A DNA stretch of 64,000 nucleotides, from NCBI RefSeq assembly GCF_003432065.1, contig NZ_QWDE01000002.1, positions 744,001 through 808,000 of the forward strand, written 5' to 3'. Position numbers and translations under genes: made by a program. Positions 44,716 through 53,619 of the stretch are shown here, one piece after another. Positions within the stretch are counted from its first letter, which is position 1; the number at the start of each line of letters is the position of its first letter. Source of the stretch: Mucilaginibacter terrenus. GTDB lineage: Bacteria > Bacteroidota > Bacteroidia > Sphingobacteriales > Sphingobacteriaceae. The notes under the pieces are model-generated. The model saw only the letters and a program-made list of their open reading frames with translations, made no database searches and was not told the origin of the DNA.

Positions 44716-47244
44716 GTGGCAGTTTACAGGAGTTTGTTATTTTTAATACTAAACACGTTTCTGCTTGTGTGTTATGTTGGTTACCCAACATATTGCCAGG
44801 TACCGCTTATTGGATCCTTTAGTCCAATGAAAGGGCCGGTGGGCACAATTGTAAATATTAATGGAGTTAACTTTGGTAGTGCGCCTGTGGTTTATTTCGG
44901 TGCTACGCGTGCTGAAGTACTGTCTGCAAATAACTCTGCGTTATCTGTGGAAGTGCCTGCTGGGGCTACATTTCAGCCCCTGTCGGTATTAAATACAGCA
45001 AGCCATTTAACGGGATATTCAAAGTACCCCTACCATGTCACTTTTTCTTCTACTGGTAAGATAACTGCACTTAATTTTAATGGCCGGTTAGATATTCAAA
45101 GTGGAGAGGGTCCTACGTCGCTTGGTACAGCAGATCTCGACGGTGACGGCAAGGTTGATCTGGTAGTGGCGAATGGATTAAGTAACACGATCTCTATTTA
45201 CCGGAACATCAGTGTTATGGGGACAATCAATGCCAATTCCTTTGCTCCGAAATTCGATATTCCAACAGGATTTTTACCCAATAACCTTGATATTGCCGAT
45301 CTTGATGGGGACGGAAAACTAGATATTGTTGTTGCTAATTATGTAAGTAACACGTTAAGCATCTTTAAAAATCAAGCAGTTGCAAATGTTTTATCAGCGG
45401 CATCGTTTAAGCAGCGTGTAGATATACCAACAGCTATTTATCCATATGTAATTAAAATGGGTGATCTCGACTTAGATGGCAAACCTGACATAACAATTGC
45501 ACATAGTTATGTAGGGGTTGCATTATCTATTATCAAAAACTCAAGCTCATATGATAATATAGCAGCAGCAGGATTTTCCACGACCTCTGAATTGGCTAGC
45601 GGTAACGGTTATTATTCCGTTGCTGTGGCTGATCTTAATAACAATAACAAGCCAGACATCATCTTAACAGACGTATTGAAGAACAATCTATCTATATTCG
45701 ACAATATTGGTTCAAATAATTGGGGCTTAGATTTGTTTAATTCACCAAAGGTCTTTAACACACAGCCGACCCCATTGGTAGTGAATACCGGTGATATGGA
45801 TGGAGATGGAAGAACAGATTTAATAACCTCTAACTTCGGGGACAACCTTGGCCCTAATCCTAAAAGCAGTTTCTTTCTGGGAATTTTGTTAAATAAAGAT
45901 GCTGAAGGCGGTATATCGGCTAATAGTTTTGGTCCTGTTCAGAATTTTGAGACTGGTCGTATTCCGCAAGGGTCGGCAGTTGGCGATATTGATGGCGATG
46001 GGAAACTCGATGCAATAACAACTAATTACGACGAAAGTACTATATCTATATTGCATAACACATCAACAGTCGGCTCTTTATCTTTTGATCCACGGGTAGA
46101 TCTTCCGGTCGGGATTAATCCACAATCAGTCAAGATAGTAGATTTGGATGGTGATGGCAAGGCTGATATTGTTACAACAAATAACTTAAGCAATACTATA
46201 TCTATTTACCGCAATAATGCAGAGGAAAAGCTGACGCTGGATTTTCCGTTGTTAAAAAGTGTAGTTTACGGTGCCGCTGATTTTGACCCCGGAGCTGTCA
46301 CTAACGGCCAGCAGAGTGCTATAATTTATACTATAGATAATCCAGCTGTAGCTGATATTACCAGTGATAAAAAAGTTAGGATCTTAAGTGTAGGACAAGT
46401 AACTATAACGGCTTCATTACCTCTTGATCCACTTATTGCTACCCCAAAACCCATTAAGCAAATTTTAGTTGTAATGCCTGCTCCATTACTAATTAAAGTG
46501 AATAACAGTTCACGACCATACGGTATAGAAAATCCTGACTTTAGTTTTTCGTACAAAGGTTTTGTTAACAACGAGACCGCTGATGTGATAGATACACGTA
46601 ACATGTCTGTCTCTACAACGGCAAACAAGCAAAGTTTGCCAGGGCGCTATCCCTTAACTGTAAGCGGAGAGGCATTGTCACCGAATTACACTTTTAGTTA
46701 TCAGAACGGAGATCTGATAATCAATAAGATTAAACAAACAATAAATTTTGATCTCCCGCCGAGCGCAACTGTAAATGAAAAAAAAATCGAGATCAACGCC
46801 ACAGCAAGCTCTGGTCTTCCGGTTGCGGTTATAAGCCAGGCTGATGGGGTTGTAAGTGTTAGCGGGAACACTGCAAATATTTTTCAAGTGGGGAAAGCCT
46901 TATTAATTGCAACACAAGCCGGTAACGACATTTATGAACCTGTAAGTGAAGCTAAAGAGATTTTGATATTACCTGCTGAAGTTATTATCAGTTCAAATAC
47001 GTTTACACCTAACAACGACGGAATCAATGATTATTGGAACTTGGAGGGTTTGGAATTTGATTATAAAAGCACAGTAGGTGTATATAACCGACTGGGCAAG
47101 GTTGTTTTTCAAAGCAGAGGTTATGCTAAACCGTTTGATGGTAGCTATAACGGAAAGAAACTGCCGGCAGGTGTTTATTATTACGTAATAACTTTTACGG
47201 ATGGCAGAAAGCCACTATCGGGGAATGTTACTATCATTTATTGA
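44716..47244 (+). CDS. T9SS-exported FG-GAP/VCBS repeat surface protein
   Basis: Secreted protein of 842 residues starting with GTG. A signal peptide (about 1-28) leads into an IPT/TIG domain (30-95), then about seven FG-GAP repeats with calcium-type loops such as DLDGDGKVD, DLDLDGKPD and DMDGDGRTD (roughly 130-500). An MBG-type domain follows (about 590-670). The C-terminus (about 755-842) is the CHU_C/type B sorting domain for the type IX secretion system: FTPNNDGINDYW ... GYAKPFDG ... LPAGVYYYVI. It is probably displayed on or released from the cell surface. Confidence 0.93.
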   Translation: MAVYRSLLFLILNTFLLVCYVGYPTYCQVPLIGSFSPMKGPVGTIVNINGVNFGSAPVVYFGATRAEVLSANNSALSVEVPAGATFQPLSVLNTASHLTGYSKYPYHVTFSSTGKITALNFNGRLDIQSGEGPTSLGTADLDGDGKVDLVVANGLSNTISIYRNISVMGTINANSFAPKFDIPTGFLPNNLDIADLDGDGKLDIVVANYVSNTLSIFKNQAVANVLSAASFKQRVDIPTAIYPYVIKMGDLDLDGKPDITIAHSYVGVALSIIKNSSSYDNIAAAGFSTTSELASGNGYYSVAVADLNNNNKPDIILTDVLKNNLSIFDNIGSNNWGLDLFNSPKVFNTQPTPLVVNTGDMDGDGRTDLITSNFGDNLGPNPKSSFFLGILLNKDAEGGISANSFGPVQNFETGRIPQGSAVGDIDGDGKLDAITTNYDESTISILHNTSTVGSLSFDPRVDLPVGINPQSVKIVDLDGDGKADIVTTNNLSNTISIYRNNAEEKLTLDFPLLKSVVYGAADFDPGAVTNGQQSAIIYTIDNPAVADITSDKKVRILSVGQVTITASLPLDPLIATPKPIKQILVVMPAPLLIKVNNSSRPYGIENPDFSFSYKGFVNNETADVIDTRNMSVSTTANKQSLPGRYPLTVSGEALSPNYTFSYQNGDLIINKIKQTINFDLPPSATVNEKKIEINATASSGLPVAVISQADGVVSVSGNTANIFQVGKALLIATQAGNDIYEPVSEAKEILILPAEVIISSNTFTPNNDGINDYWNLEGLEFDYKSTVGVYNRLGKVVFQSRGYAKPFDGSYNGKKLPAGVYYYVITFTDGRKPLSGNVTIIY

Positions 47245-47567
47245 TATCGAGTAAACTCAACTGTAACAGAATCTGGAAACAACAAGTTCAAGTTCTTTTC
47301 GTCGGCTTTTTCAATTACAAACCTGGTGTAAGGCTGGTTACCCTCGAAGGATGTGAAGATAGTATCGCCTTTAACAAAGTAATCTTCCGGAACGGGAGAT
47401 TCATTATCCAGCGTGAATTGCTTATCGGTAATCTTCAAGGTGGTTGTTCCATCTTTAGATTTCCAATCACCTTTTATTTTAGACGTAGAATCGTTCTTAT
47501 GGCACGCTGCCATGAGCAACACAATTGCACAGGCAATGTGGATGAAAGTGAGTGCGAAGGTCTTCAT
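47238..47567 (-). CDS. Small lipoprotein
   Basis: Protein of 109 residues with a lipoprotein signal ending MAAC (Cys 22), followed by KIKGDWKSKDGTTTLKITDKQF, a lipocalin-like small beta domain seen in Bacteroidota lipoproteins. No specific family is recognised. It overlaps the T9SS gene by 7 bases, tail to tail. Confidence 0.7.
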   Translation of the reverse strand: MKTFALTFIHIACAIVLLMAACHKNDSTSKIKGDWKSKDGTTTLKITDKQFTLDNESPVPEDYFVKGDTIFTSFEGNQPYTRFVIEKADEKNLNLLFPDSVTVEFTRYQ

Positions 47568-47573
47568 AGGTAA

Positions 47574-47607
47574 TTAAAAAGTACGGAGGCACCTGAGTGC
47601 CTCCGTA
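47574..47607 (-). terminator. Rho-independent terminator of the Lys/Ala-rich exported gene
   Basis: TACGGAGGCAC (47582-47592) and GTGCCTCCGTA (47597-47607) form a perfect 11-bp stem with a 4-base loop; on the minus strand it is followed by CTTTTTAATT. Confidence 0.85.
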
Positions 47608-47612
47608 AAATA

Positions 47613-47951
47613 TTAAGGTTTGCTTATAAGTGCAGACTCTTTTACATAAACATGGCCGCCTTTTTTACTTACGTAATAATAGCGCGATTTTCCGTCAACA
47701 TAAACTGTTTGTCCGCCGGGAGCAACTTTGTCTTTAACTTTTTGGTCGGCAACGGCAGATGCTCCCTTTGAGGTTACTTCAGCAGTTTTGTTACCTACCT
47801 TACTGGCTGTTTTCTTGGTAGCATGCCAGCCTTTTTTTGCTGTGCTGCCAACTTTCTGGCCAAGAGTGGTGTCTTTGTGTGTTTGTGCAAAGGTGGTTGA
47901 TGCGGCAAATAAACCAGCCGCAAACAGGGCTGTGGTGAATATACGTTTCAT
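47613..47951 (-). CDS. Lys/Ala-rich exported protein
   Basis: Protein of 112 residues with a signal peptide (1-22, ending TFAQ). The mature part is basic and low in complexity: GSTAKKGWHATKKTASKVGNK, then a short basic beta segment (KSRYYYVSKKGGHVYVKES). It resembles small stress-type or DNA-like basic proteins, but no family is certain. It has its own terminator and lies downstream of gpsA on the same strand. Confidence 0.65.
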   Translation of the reverse strand: MKRIFTTALFAAGLFAASTTFAQTHKDTTLGQKVGSTAKKGWHATKKTASKVGNKTAEVTSKGASAVADQKVKDKVAPGGQTVYVDGKSRYYYVSKKGGHVYVKESALISKP

Positions 47952-47977
47952 GGTAGTTTTATTAAGTTACTTAGCTA

Positions 47978-48985
47978 TTAACTCAATTTTTCTGCCAGTT
48001 TACGCATTTCTGCCGCTGGTGAGCTTTTTTTATATAAAATGGCATAAACCGCTTCGCAGATGGGCATAGGAACGTTGTATTGTAAGTTCACCTGCTGTAG
48101 GCAATTTACTGCATAATATCCTTCCGCAATCATATTCATCTCCAACTGGGCCGACTTCACCGTATAACCTTTTCCTACCATATTGCCAAAAGTGCGGTTA
48201 CGGCTAAACTGTGAATAAGCAGTTACCAGCAGGTCACCTAGGTAGGCAGATTCTTTAATGTCTCGATCAATAGGATGTACAGCATCTACAAAACGCTCCA
48301 ACTCACGTATCGCGTTTGATATCAATACCGACTGGAAGTTGTCGCCGTAGCCAACGCCGTGGCAAATACCACTGGCAATAGCATAGATGTTTTTAAGTAC
48401 TGCGCCGTACTCGGTGCCGTATATGTCGTCGGACACAATGGTCTTAATGTACCTGGTGTTTAGCATGCTGGCAAACTCTGTTGCAAGCGCAGTATCCTGG
48501 GAAGCAATTGTAAGATACGATAACTTTTCCAGCGCAACTTCCTCTGCATGGCATGGCCCGCTGATAACCATAAAATCGTCGAACGATACCCTATATTTTT
48601 CGTTCATGAACTCACCGATGATCTGATTTTCATCGGGTACTATGCCTTTTACTGCCGAAACAACCTTTTTACCTTCAAAATCTTCCGGAGTTATACCTGT
48701 AAGTGCCTCTTTAAGGAAGGCGGCCGGTACGTTTAATAAGATGCAGTCTGACTGGTTGATTAGCTGTTTAAGATCGCAGGAGATGTTTTCTTTTGGAACT
48801 TTTATTTCTACAGAACTTAGATAATTTGGATTATGTCCAAAATTTATGATGTGCTCGGCGGCCTGCGCGTTGCGCATCCACCAAAATATCTCCTTTTCTA
48901 CCGTGTTATCGGTAAGCATTTTGATGTTGGCTGTAGCCCAGCTGCCACCGCCTACTATAGTTATCTTGTTGATTTGCTTTAGCAT
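47978..48985 (-). CDS. gpsA: Glycerol-3-phosphate dehydrogenase GpsA
   Basis: NAD(P)-dependent glycerol-3-phosphate dehydrogenase, 335 residues from the ATG at 48985, making the backbone precursor of phospholipids. The Rossmann motif is VGGGSWATA at the start; VSAVKGI, SGPCHAEEVA and GLNxxxL-like KNIYAIASGICHGVGYGDN follow the family pattern. An upstream in-frame ATG at 49033 adds 16 residues before the nucleotide-binding fold and is rejected. Confidence 0.93.
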   Translation of the reverse strand: MLKQINKITIVGGGSWATANIKMLTDNTVEKEIFWWMRNAQAAEHIINFGHNPNYLSSVEIKVPKENISCDLKQLINQSDCILLNVPAAFLKEALTGITPEDFEGKKVVSAVKGIVPDENQIIGEFMNEKYRVSFDDFMVISGPCHAEEVALEKLSYLTIASQDTALATEFASMLNTRYIKTIVSDDIYGTEYGAVLKNIYAIASGICHGVGYGDNFQSVLISNAIRELERFVDAVHPIDRDIKESAYLGDLLVTAYSQFSRNRTFGNMVGKGYTVKSAQLEMNMIAEGYYAVNCLQQVNLQYNVPMPICEAVYAILYKKSSPAAEMRKLAEKLS

Positions 48986-49110
48986 TAATAGTACAAAGTA
49001 ATAGCGGGCACATTGGTTTGCCAGCCACAACAAATTAATGAATTATAAAGCACAATTACAGCTACCTGAATTACAAAGTAAAATTGAGGCTCAAACAGCT
49101 GTAAAACAAA

Positions 49111-49139
49111 GAAGGGCAATGGAATCTCCATTGCCCTTC
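49111..49139 (-). terminator. Rho-independent terminator of the efflux operon
   Basis: GAAGGGCAATGGA (49111-49123) and TCCATTGCCCTTC (49127-49139) form a perfect 13-bp stem with a 3-base loop; on the minus strand TTTGTTTT follows. It ends the TolC-adaptor pair directly after the adaptor gene. Confidence 0.85.
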
Positions 49140-49158
49140 CTGCGTGTTGTATACGGGA

Positions 49159-50502
49159 TTAATCCTTTTTACCTTCGGTATTAAACAGTTTAGATTTGTC
49201 TACTTTCTCAACTACTTCTCCGTCTTTAAGCGTTTTGGAGATAGCAGCAAATGGTGCCGATACTACTTCTTCGCCGCCCTTTAGGCCGCTTAGTATTTGT
49301 ATGTTGGTATCGTCCTGTATGCCGGTAGTTACCTGTACCTGTTTCACTTTGTTGCCTTTGTCAAGCACAAATACATATTCTTTGGCGATAGGTGTACTTG
49401 CGGTACGTTTATTATCATCCTTGTTATTGTCTGGTTTAGTTTCAGCTTTCTTTTCGTCGCGGGTAGTAACTGATTGTATAGGAACGGCTAAGCTTCTTAC
49501 GTGATTGGTTTGTATATCCACAGTTGCAGTCAATCCCGGGCGGAAGGGAGAGTGGTTGGCAGCATTCTTTTTCAATAGATCAATGTATGACTGCGCAGTT
49601 ATTCTCACCTTAACGGTGAAGTTGGTAACCTGGTCGGCGTTGGTGCCAACTACGTTTGCCGAGCTGCCTATCTCTATAACTTTGCCTTCAAATTTCTTAC
49701 CCAGGAAAGCGTCTATCTCTATTTGAGCAGGGTTGCCTGTGTTAATACGGTTGATGTCGTTCTCGTTCACATCAACATTTACGTCGATGTTATTCAGGTC
49801 GGATAAGGTCATGATCTCGGTACCGGCAAATTGCTGTGTACCCAATACGCGTTCGCCTTTCTCGATAGAAAGTTTGGAGATAACGCCGTCAACCGGAGCG
49901 TATATAGTGGTTTTTGCCAGGTTATCCTGCGCTTCTTTAACAGACGCAGATGATTGCTCCAATCCGAATTTAGAGCCAACTACGTTTTGCCTTGCTGCTT
50001 CAAGAGAAGCTTTGGCACTTTCGTAGTTTGCCTTAGCCTGTTCAAACTCGGCAGTGGTAAGCACTTTATTTTTGTAAAGCTCCTGACTGCGTTTGAAAAT
50101 AGAAGCCTGGTTGGTGAAAGTAGCTTCGGATTGCTTTAACATTTGCGCAGAATTACCAACGCTCGCTTTTTGGGTATTGTATGATGCCACTGCACGCTCG
50201 TAGCCGGATTTTAAGATGTCCGGGCGGATACGGCAAAGCAGCTGTCCCTTTTTAACCACGTCGCCTTCCTTTACAGGTAACTCAACAACCTCGCCGCTTA
50301 CCTCGGGGCTTATTTTAACTTCCAGGTGGGGCTTAATTTTGCCGCTGGCAGATACGTTCTCGTTAATGTCGCGTGTTTCGGCCTTTTCTACGGCTACCTG
50401 CGTCAGTTTAGGTTTGCCAATTACACCGGCAGCCTTAAGTACAAAAAGCAGTACGATAACACCGCCAATGCTAAAAAGGATATATTTAGTAGTCTTTCCC
50501 AT
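49159..50502 (-). CDS. Periplasmic adaptor (HlyD/MacA-type membrane-fusion protein)
   Basis: Membrane-fusion protein of 447 residues. An N-terminal helix (7-25) is followed by a biotinyl-lipoyl-like domain (GKIKPHLEVKISPEVSGEV), a long alpha-hairpin (about 110-200, with Gln/Ala/Lys heptads), the second lipoyl half (APVDGVISKLSIEKGERV), and beta-barrel and membrane-proximal domains. It links an inner-membrane pump to TolC. A Lys/Asp/Asn-rich insert lies near 350-375. It sits 31 bases after the TolC gene and ends at a strong terminator, so no pump is encoded with it. Confidence 0.9.
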   Translation of the reverse strand: MGKTTKYILFSIGGVIVLLFVLKAAGVIGKPKLTQVAVEKAETRDINENVSASGKIKPHLEVKISPEVSGEVVELPVKEGDVVKKGQLLCRIRPDILKSGYERAVASYNTQKASVGNSAQMLKQSEATFTNQASIFKRSQELYKNKVLTTAEFEQAKANYESAKASLEAARQNVVGSKFGLEQSSASVKEAQDNLAKTTIYAPVDGVISKLSIEKGERVLGTQQFAGTEIMTLSDLNNIDVNVDVNENDINRINTGNPAQIEIDAFLGKKFEGKVIEIGSSANVVGTNADQVTNFTVKVRITAQSYIDLLKKNAANHSPFRPGLTATVDIQTNHVRSLAVPIQSVTTRDEKKAETKPDNNKDDNKRTASTPIAKEYVFVLDKGNKVKQVQVTTGIQDDTNIQILSGLKGGEEVVSAPFAAISKTLKDGEVVEKVDKSKLFNTEGKKD

Positions 50503-50533
50503 GATACTTAATTTCAGGAGTTTATTAGTTAAT

Positions 50534-51976
50534 TTATAGTGTTATAGGGTTGCCAAGGTAATAATCTATCACTTTACTTCTGAACACCACTTCGTAACGG
50601 GCATTGATCAGGTCGAACTGTGATTTGTTAAGGTTGGTTAATGATGTGTTATAGTCAAGCGAGTTCACCAGGCCTACGTTAAAGCGTTGTTGTACGGTGT
50701 TAAACGCATCTTTATTTGCCTGGTAGGTTTGTGTTGTGCTAACCAGTCTTTTCTCTGCGGCACGCAGGTCATACACTGCCTGGATGATTATTTTGCTCAG
50801 GTTGTTTTTAGCAATTTGGGTGTTTACAGCCGCATTCTCGTAATTGATTTTTGCTTTGCGAACATTCGTACGGGTTTGGAAACGGCTGAAAATCGGTATT
50901 TGCAAGCTAATCCCTACTGACTGATAAAAGTTATCGCTAATTTGACGGAAAAAAGGATATTTACCTTGTATCTGATCGAATCCTGGAACCGTCACCGCCT
51001 GATTATTAGGTTGTACAAATCCCACGGTATCTGTTCTGCCGTTTGGCACAACGCCACCAAATAGCCTTCGCGCATCAGAAAAGTTAGAACCCGCTGATCC
51101 AAACAAGGCCAAGCTTGGATAATAGCCTCCTTTGACTATCTTGATATATTGCTCGGCAGCAAGTTGTCGCGTTTGGGCAAGTTTTACATCCGGATTTATC
51201 TCGAGCGCACTTTTTAGCAGGTCGGCCTCGTTGTAAACCGTTTTAATATCGTTTAATTTGCTGATGTCGGGCTTCTCTACCGTGATTTCTTCCAGTGGGT
51301 TCATTTCCATGTACTGTTTTAATATCAGTACCGAAAGGTCTAGTTGGTTTTGCGCATTGGTAAGGTTAAGCTCATTGGTAGATTGCTGCGCTTTCGCCTG
51401 CGACAGATCGGCCAGCGTTTGGTTACCTGCGTCATATTGTTTTTGCGCCCTGTCAAGCGCCAGTTTAGATATTTCTATCTGTTGTTTAGCAGCTGTAACC
51501 AGGTCCTGATTGGTTAAGATGGTCAGGTACTGAGTAACCACGCTCAATATCAAGTCGTTCTTGATCTTGGCAGTGTTGCTTTTATCTACATCTACCAAAA
51601 TACGATTCTGAATAATCTGATTTCTTAGTTGCCCGCCTTGAAACAGTATAACCTGGCCATTCACGCTGCCATTAACGGTAAGTGTCTTTTGGTTGGCAAA
51701 TTGATTAGTAGATGGGTCGAGGTAACGCCCGAAATTGTAAGATGCCTGCGGGCCGGCGCTAAAAGCGGGCAACCGGTTGTATTTAGATTGCTTGTAATCT
51801 TCGGTGCTCAGCGCCTCGGTAAATTGAGCTTGTTTAATGGTGAGGTTGCGGTCCAATGCGCGGTCAACAGCCTTTTGCAGGGTAATAACCTCCTGGGCAT
51901 TGGCTTTAATGTTTACCGTGGCAAGTAAAACTAAGCAGGCAATGGTTACTTTTGCGGGTAAGTATTTTAGTTTCAT
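50534..51976 (-). CDS. TolC-family outer-membrane efflux protein
   Basis: Outer-membrane channel of 480 residues from the ATG at 51976, which starts the signal peptide (ending NAQ); a further ATG at 52021 adds 15 residues before it. Two repeated alpha-hairpin and beta-strand halves are visible, with the TolC pattern AVDRALDRNLTIKQA near the start and LVNSLDYNTSLTNLNKSQF near the end. It is first in the two-gene operon with the adaptor. Confidence 0.92.
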   Translation of the reverse strand: MKLKYLPAKVTIACLVLLATVNIKANAQEVITLQKAVDRALDRNLTIKQAQFTEALSTEDYKQSKYNRLPAFSAGPQASYNFGRYLDPSTNQFANQKTLTVNGSVNGQVILFQGGQLRNQIIQNRILVDVDKSNTAKIKNDLILSVVTQYLTILTNQDLVTAAKQQIEISKLALDRAQKQYDAGNQTLADLSQAKAQQSTNELNLTNAQNQLDLSVLILKQYMEMNPLEEITVEKPDISKLNDIKTVYNEADLLKSALEINPDVKLAQTRQLAAEQYIKIVKGGYYPSLALFGSAGSNFSDARRLFGGVVPNGRTDTVGFVQPNNQAVTVPGFDQIQGKYPFFRQISDNFYQSVGISLQIPIFSRFQTRTNVRKAKINYENAAVNTQIAKNNLSKIIIQAVYDLRAAEKRLVSTTQTYQANKDAFNTVQQRFNVGLVNSLDYNTSLTNLNKSQFDLINARYEVVFRSKVIDYYLGNPITL

Positions 51977-52061
51977 AATTAGTGGCGTACGATAATAAGT
52001 AAAAGATATTTGCCTTTGCATATATCTTTGTTAGCGGACCAGATCATTTCAAACTGCAGAA

Positions 52062-52685
52062 ATGTACCTTATAAAAACTCCCGGGCTGCTTAAAAAGCTT
52101 TATCCCTCACTTATTTGGGACGTTAAACCGGCTGCCCGTTCTATTTTTTTGACGTTTGACGACGGCCCTATACCCATTGTTACACCGTTCGTATTAAAAA
52201 ATTTAGAAGCCTATAAAGCTAAGGCTACTTTCTTTTGTATTGGCGATAATGTTACCCGCCACCCTGACGTATATAATGAGGTAAAAAATGCCGGCCACGC
52301 CATAGGTAACCACACTTACAATCACTTGCGTGGTTGGGATACGGATAGTGAAACCTACCTCGATAATTTTTTAAAGGCTGACTATTTGATGCAGTCTGCT
52401 CTTTTCCGTCCACCCTATGGCCGCATTAAACGGGAGCAAATAAAAATGCTTCGCGACAGCCGCCCGGGACTAAAAATAATTATGTGGGATGTGTTAAGCG
52501 GGGATTTTGATACCAACCTCGACCCGGAGGAATGCCTGCGTAAGGTAATCAAGTATACGAAACCAGGTTCTATTATTGTTTTTCACGATAGCTTAAAGGC
52601 TTTCAAGCGGCTGGAATATGTATTACCCCGGGCGTTGGAGTATTGGAGCAAAGCAGGTTATAACTTTGAAGCACTAACTTTATAA
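52062..52685 (+). CDS. Polysaccharide deacetylase (CE4 family)
   Basis: CE4 NodB-type deacetylase of 207 residues. The catalytic TFDDGP is at about 29-34, ATFFCIGDN follows, the metal-binding His pair is in GNHTYNHL, and FRPPYGR and VFHDS complete the five family motifs. No signal peptide is evident, so the location of its substrate is unclear. It is divergent from the TolC gene. Confidence 0.92.
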   Translation: MYLIKTPGLLKKLYPSLIWDVKPAARSIFLTFDDGPIPIVTPFVLKNLEAYKAKATFFCIGDNVTRHPDVYNEVKNAGHAIGNHTYNHLRGWDTDSETYLDNFLKADYLMQSALFRPPYGRIKREQIKMLRDSRPGLKIIMWDVLSGDFDTNLDPEECLRKVIKYTKPGSIIVFHDSLKAFKRLEYVLPRALEYWSKAGYNFEALTL

Positions 52686-52739
52686 CGGAAGTACAAAAGA
52701 ACGGAACTGATCGGCGGCAGATATTTCTTATCTTACATT

Positions 52740-53549
52740 ATGTTTAAATCTTCAAAAATCGTGTTACTAGTAGCCTGCATACTGTTAAGTTTTGGTGCAA
52801 AGGCGCAAAACACAGCTGCAGATACCGCCCGCATTATCACCTTTAAAATAAACATTTCGCAGCTTAAGCGCGAGCGCACTATAAGGGTTTACCTGCCTGC
52901 CGGGTACGCGTCATCAAAAAAGAAGTACCCTGTTATTTATATGCATGACGGGCAAAATCTTTTTAGCGATGTTAAGGCACCTTATGGTAATTGGTATATT
53001 GATTCTGCAATGAAAGCTGTGCCTGCCAGTAAGCAGTCTATAATAGTAGGCATATACCATGGAGATAAATATCGCATAACTGAGTACAGCCCATACGACA
53101 GCAAATACGGCAAGGCTGAGGGTGACGCCTACCTGGAATTTATGGTAAAAACGCTGAAGCCGCATATAGATAGCCTGTACCGCACTCTTACGGGCGTTAA
53201 GCATACCGCTATTATTGGCAGCTCTATGGGCGGATTGATATCTATGTACGCTATTATTAAGTATCCGGGTGTGTTTGGTACTGCCGGGGTGTTGTCGCCT
53301 TCATTTTGGCTTAATCCACGAATATATCAGGTAGCGGCCGGGGTAAACAAGAAAGCAAAAATCTTTTTGTCTTGTGGCGATCAGGAGGGCAATGAGGTGG
53401 CAGATGTAATGAAGATGGACACTGTATTACTTGCCGGCGGTTTAACTCGCATTAATGTGCCTGCGCCGTTGATAATAAAAGGCGCCAAGCACAACGAAGC
53501 ACAATGGCAACAGGTTTTTGTAAAGTTTTACGCCTGGCTAATGCATTAA
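52740..53549 (+). CDS. Exported esterase (PF00756-type alpha/beta hydrolase)
   Basis: Secreted alpha/beta hydrolase of 269 residues with a signal peptide (1-22, ending AKAQ). The family signs are RTIRVYLPAGY, YPVIYMHDGQNLF, the nucleophile elbow GSSMGG and a His in KGAKHNEAQW. Relatives include siderophore and feruloyl esterases; the substrate here is not known. It starts 54 bases after the deacetylase gene. Confidence 0.87.
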   Translation: MFKSSKIVLLVACILLSFGAKAQNTAADTARIITFKINISQLKRERTIRVYLPAGYASSKKKYPVIYMHDGQNLFSDVKAPYGNWYIDSAMKAVPASKQSIIVGIYHGDKYRITEYSPYDSKYGKAEGDAYLEFMVKTLKPHIDSLYRTLTGVKHTAIIGSSMGGLISMYAIIKYPGVFGTAGVLSPSFWLNPRIYQVAAGVNKKAKIFLSCGDQEGNEVADVMKMDTVLLAGGLTRINVPAPLIIKGAKHNEAQWQQVFVKFYAWLMH

Positions 53550-53619
53550 GCAGCTGTTGTATGTAACATTTAAGGCAATTGCCTGTTCATCAATCATAAA
53601 CCATCTTAAACTTACGGAT

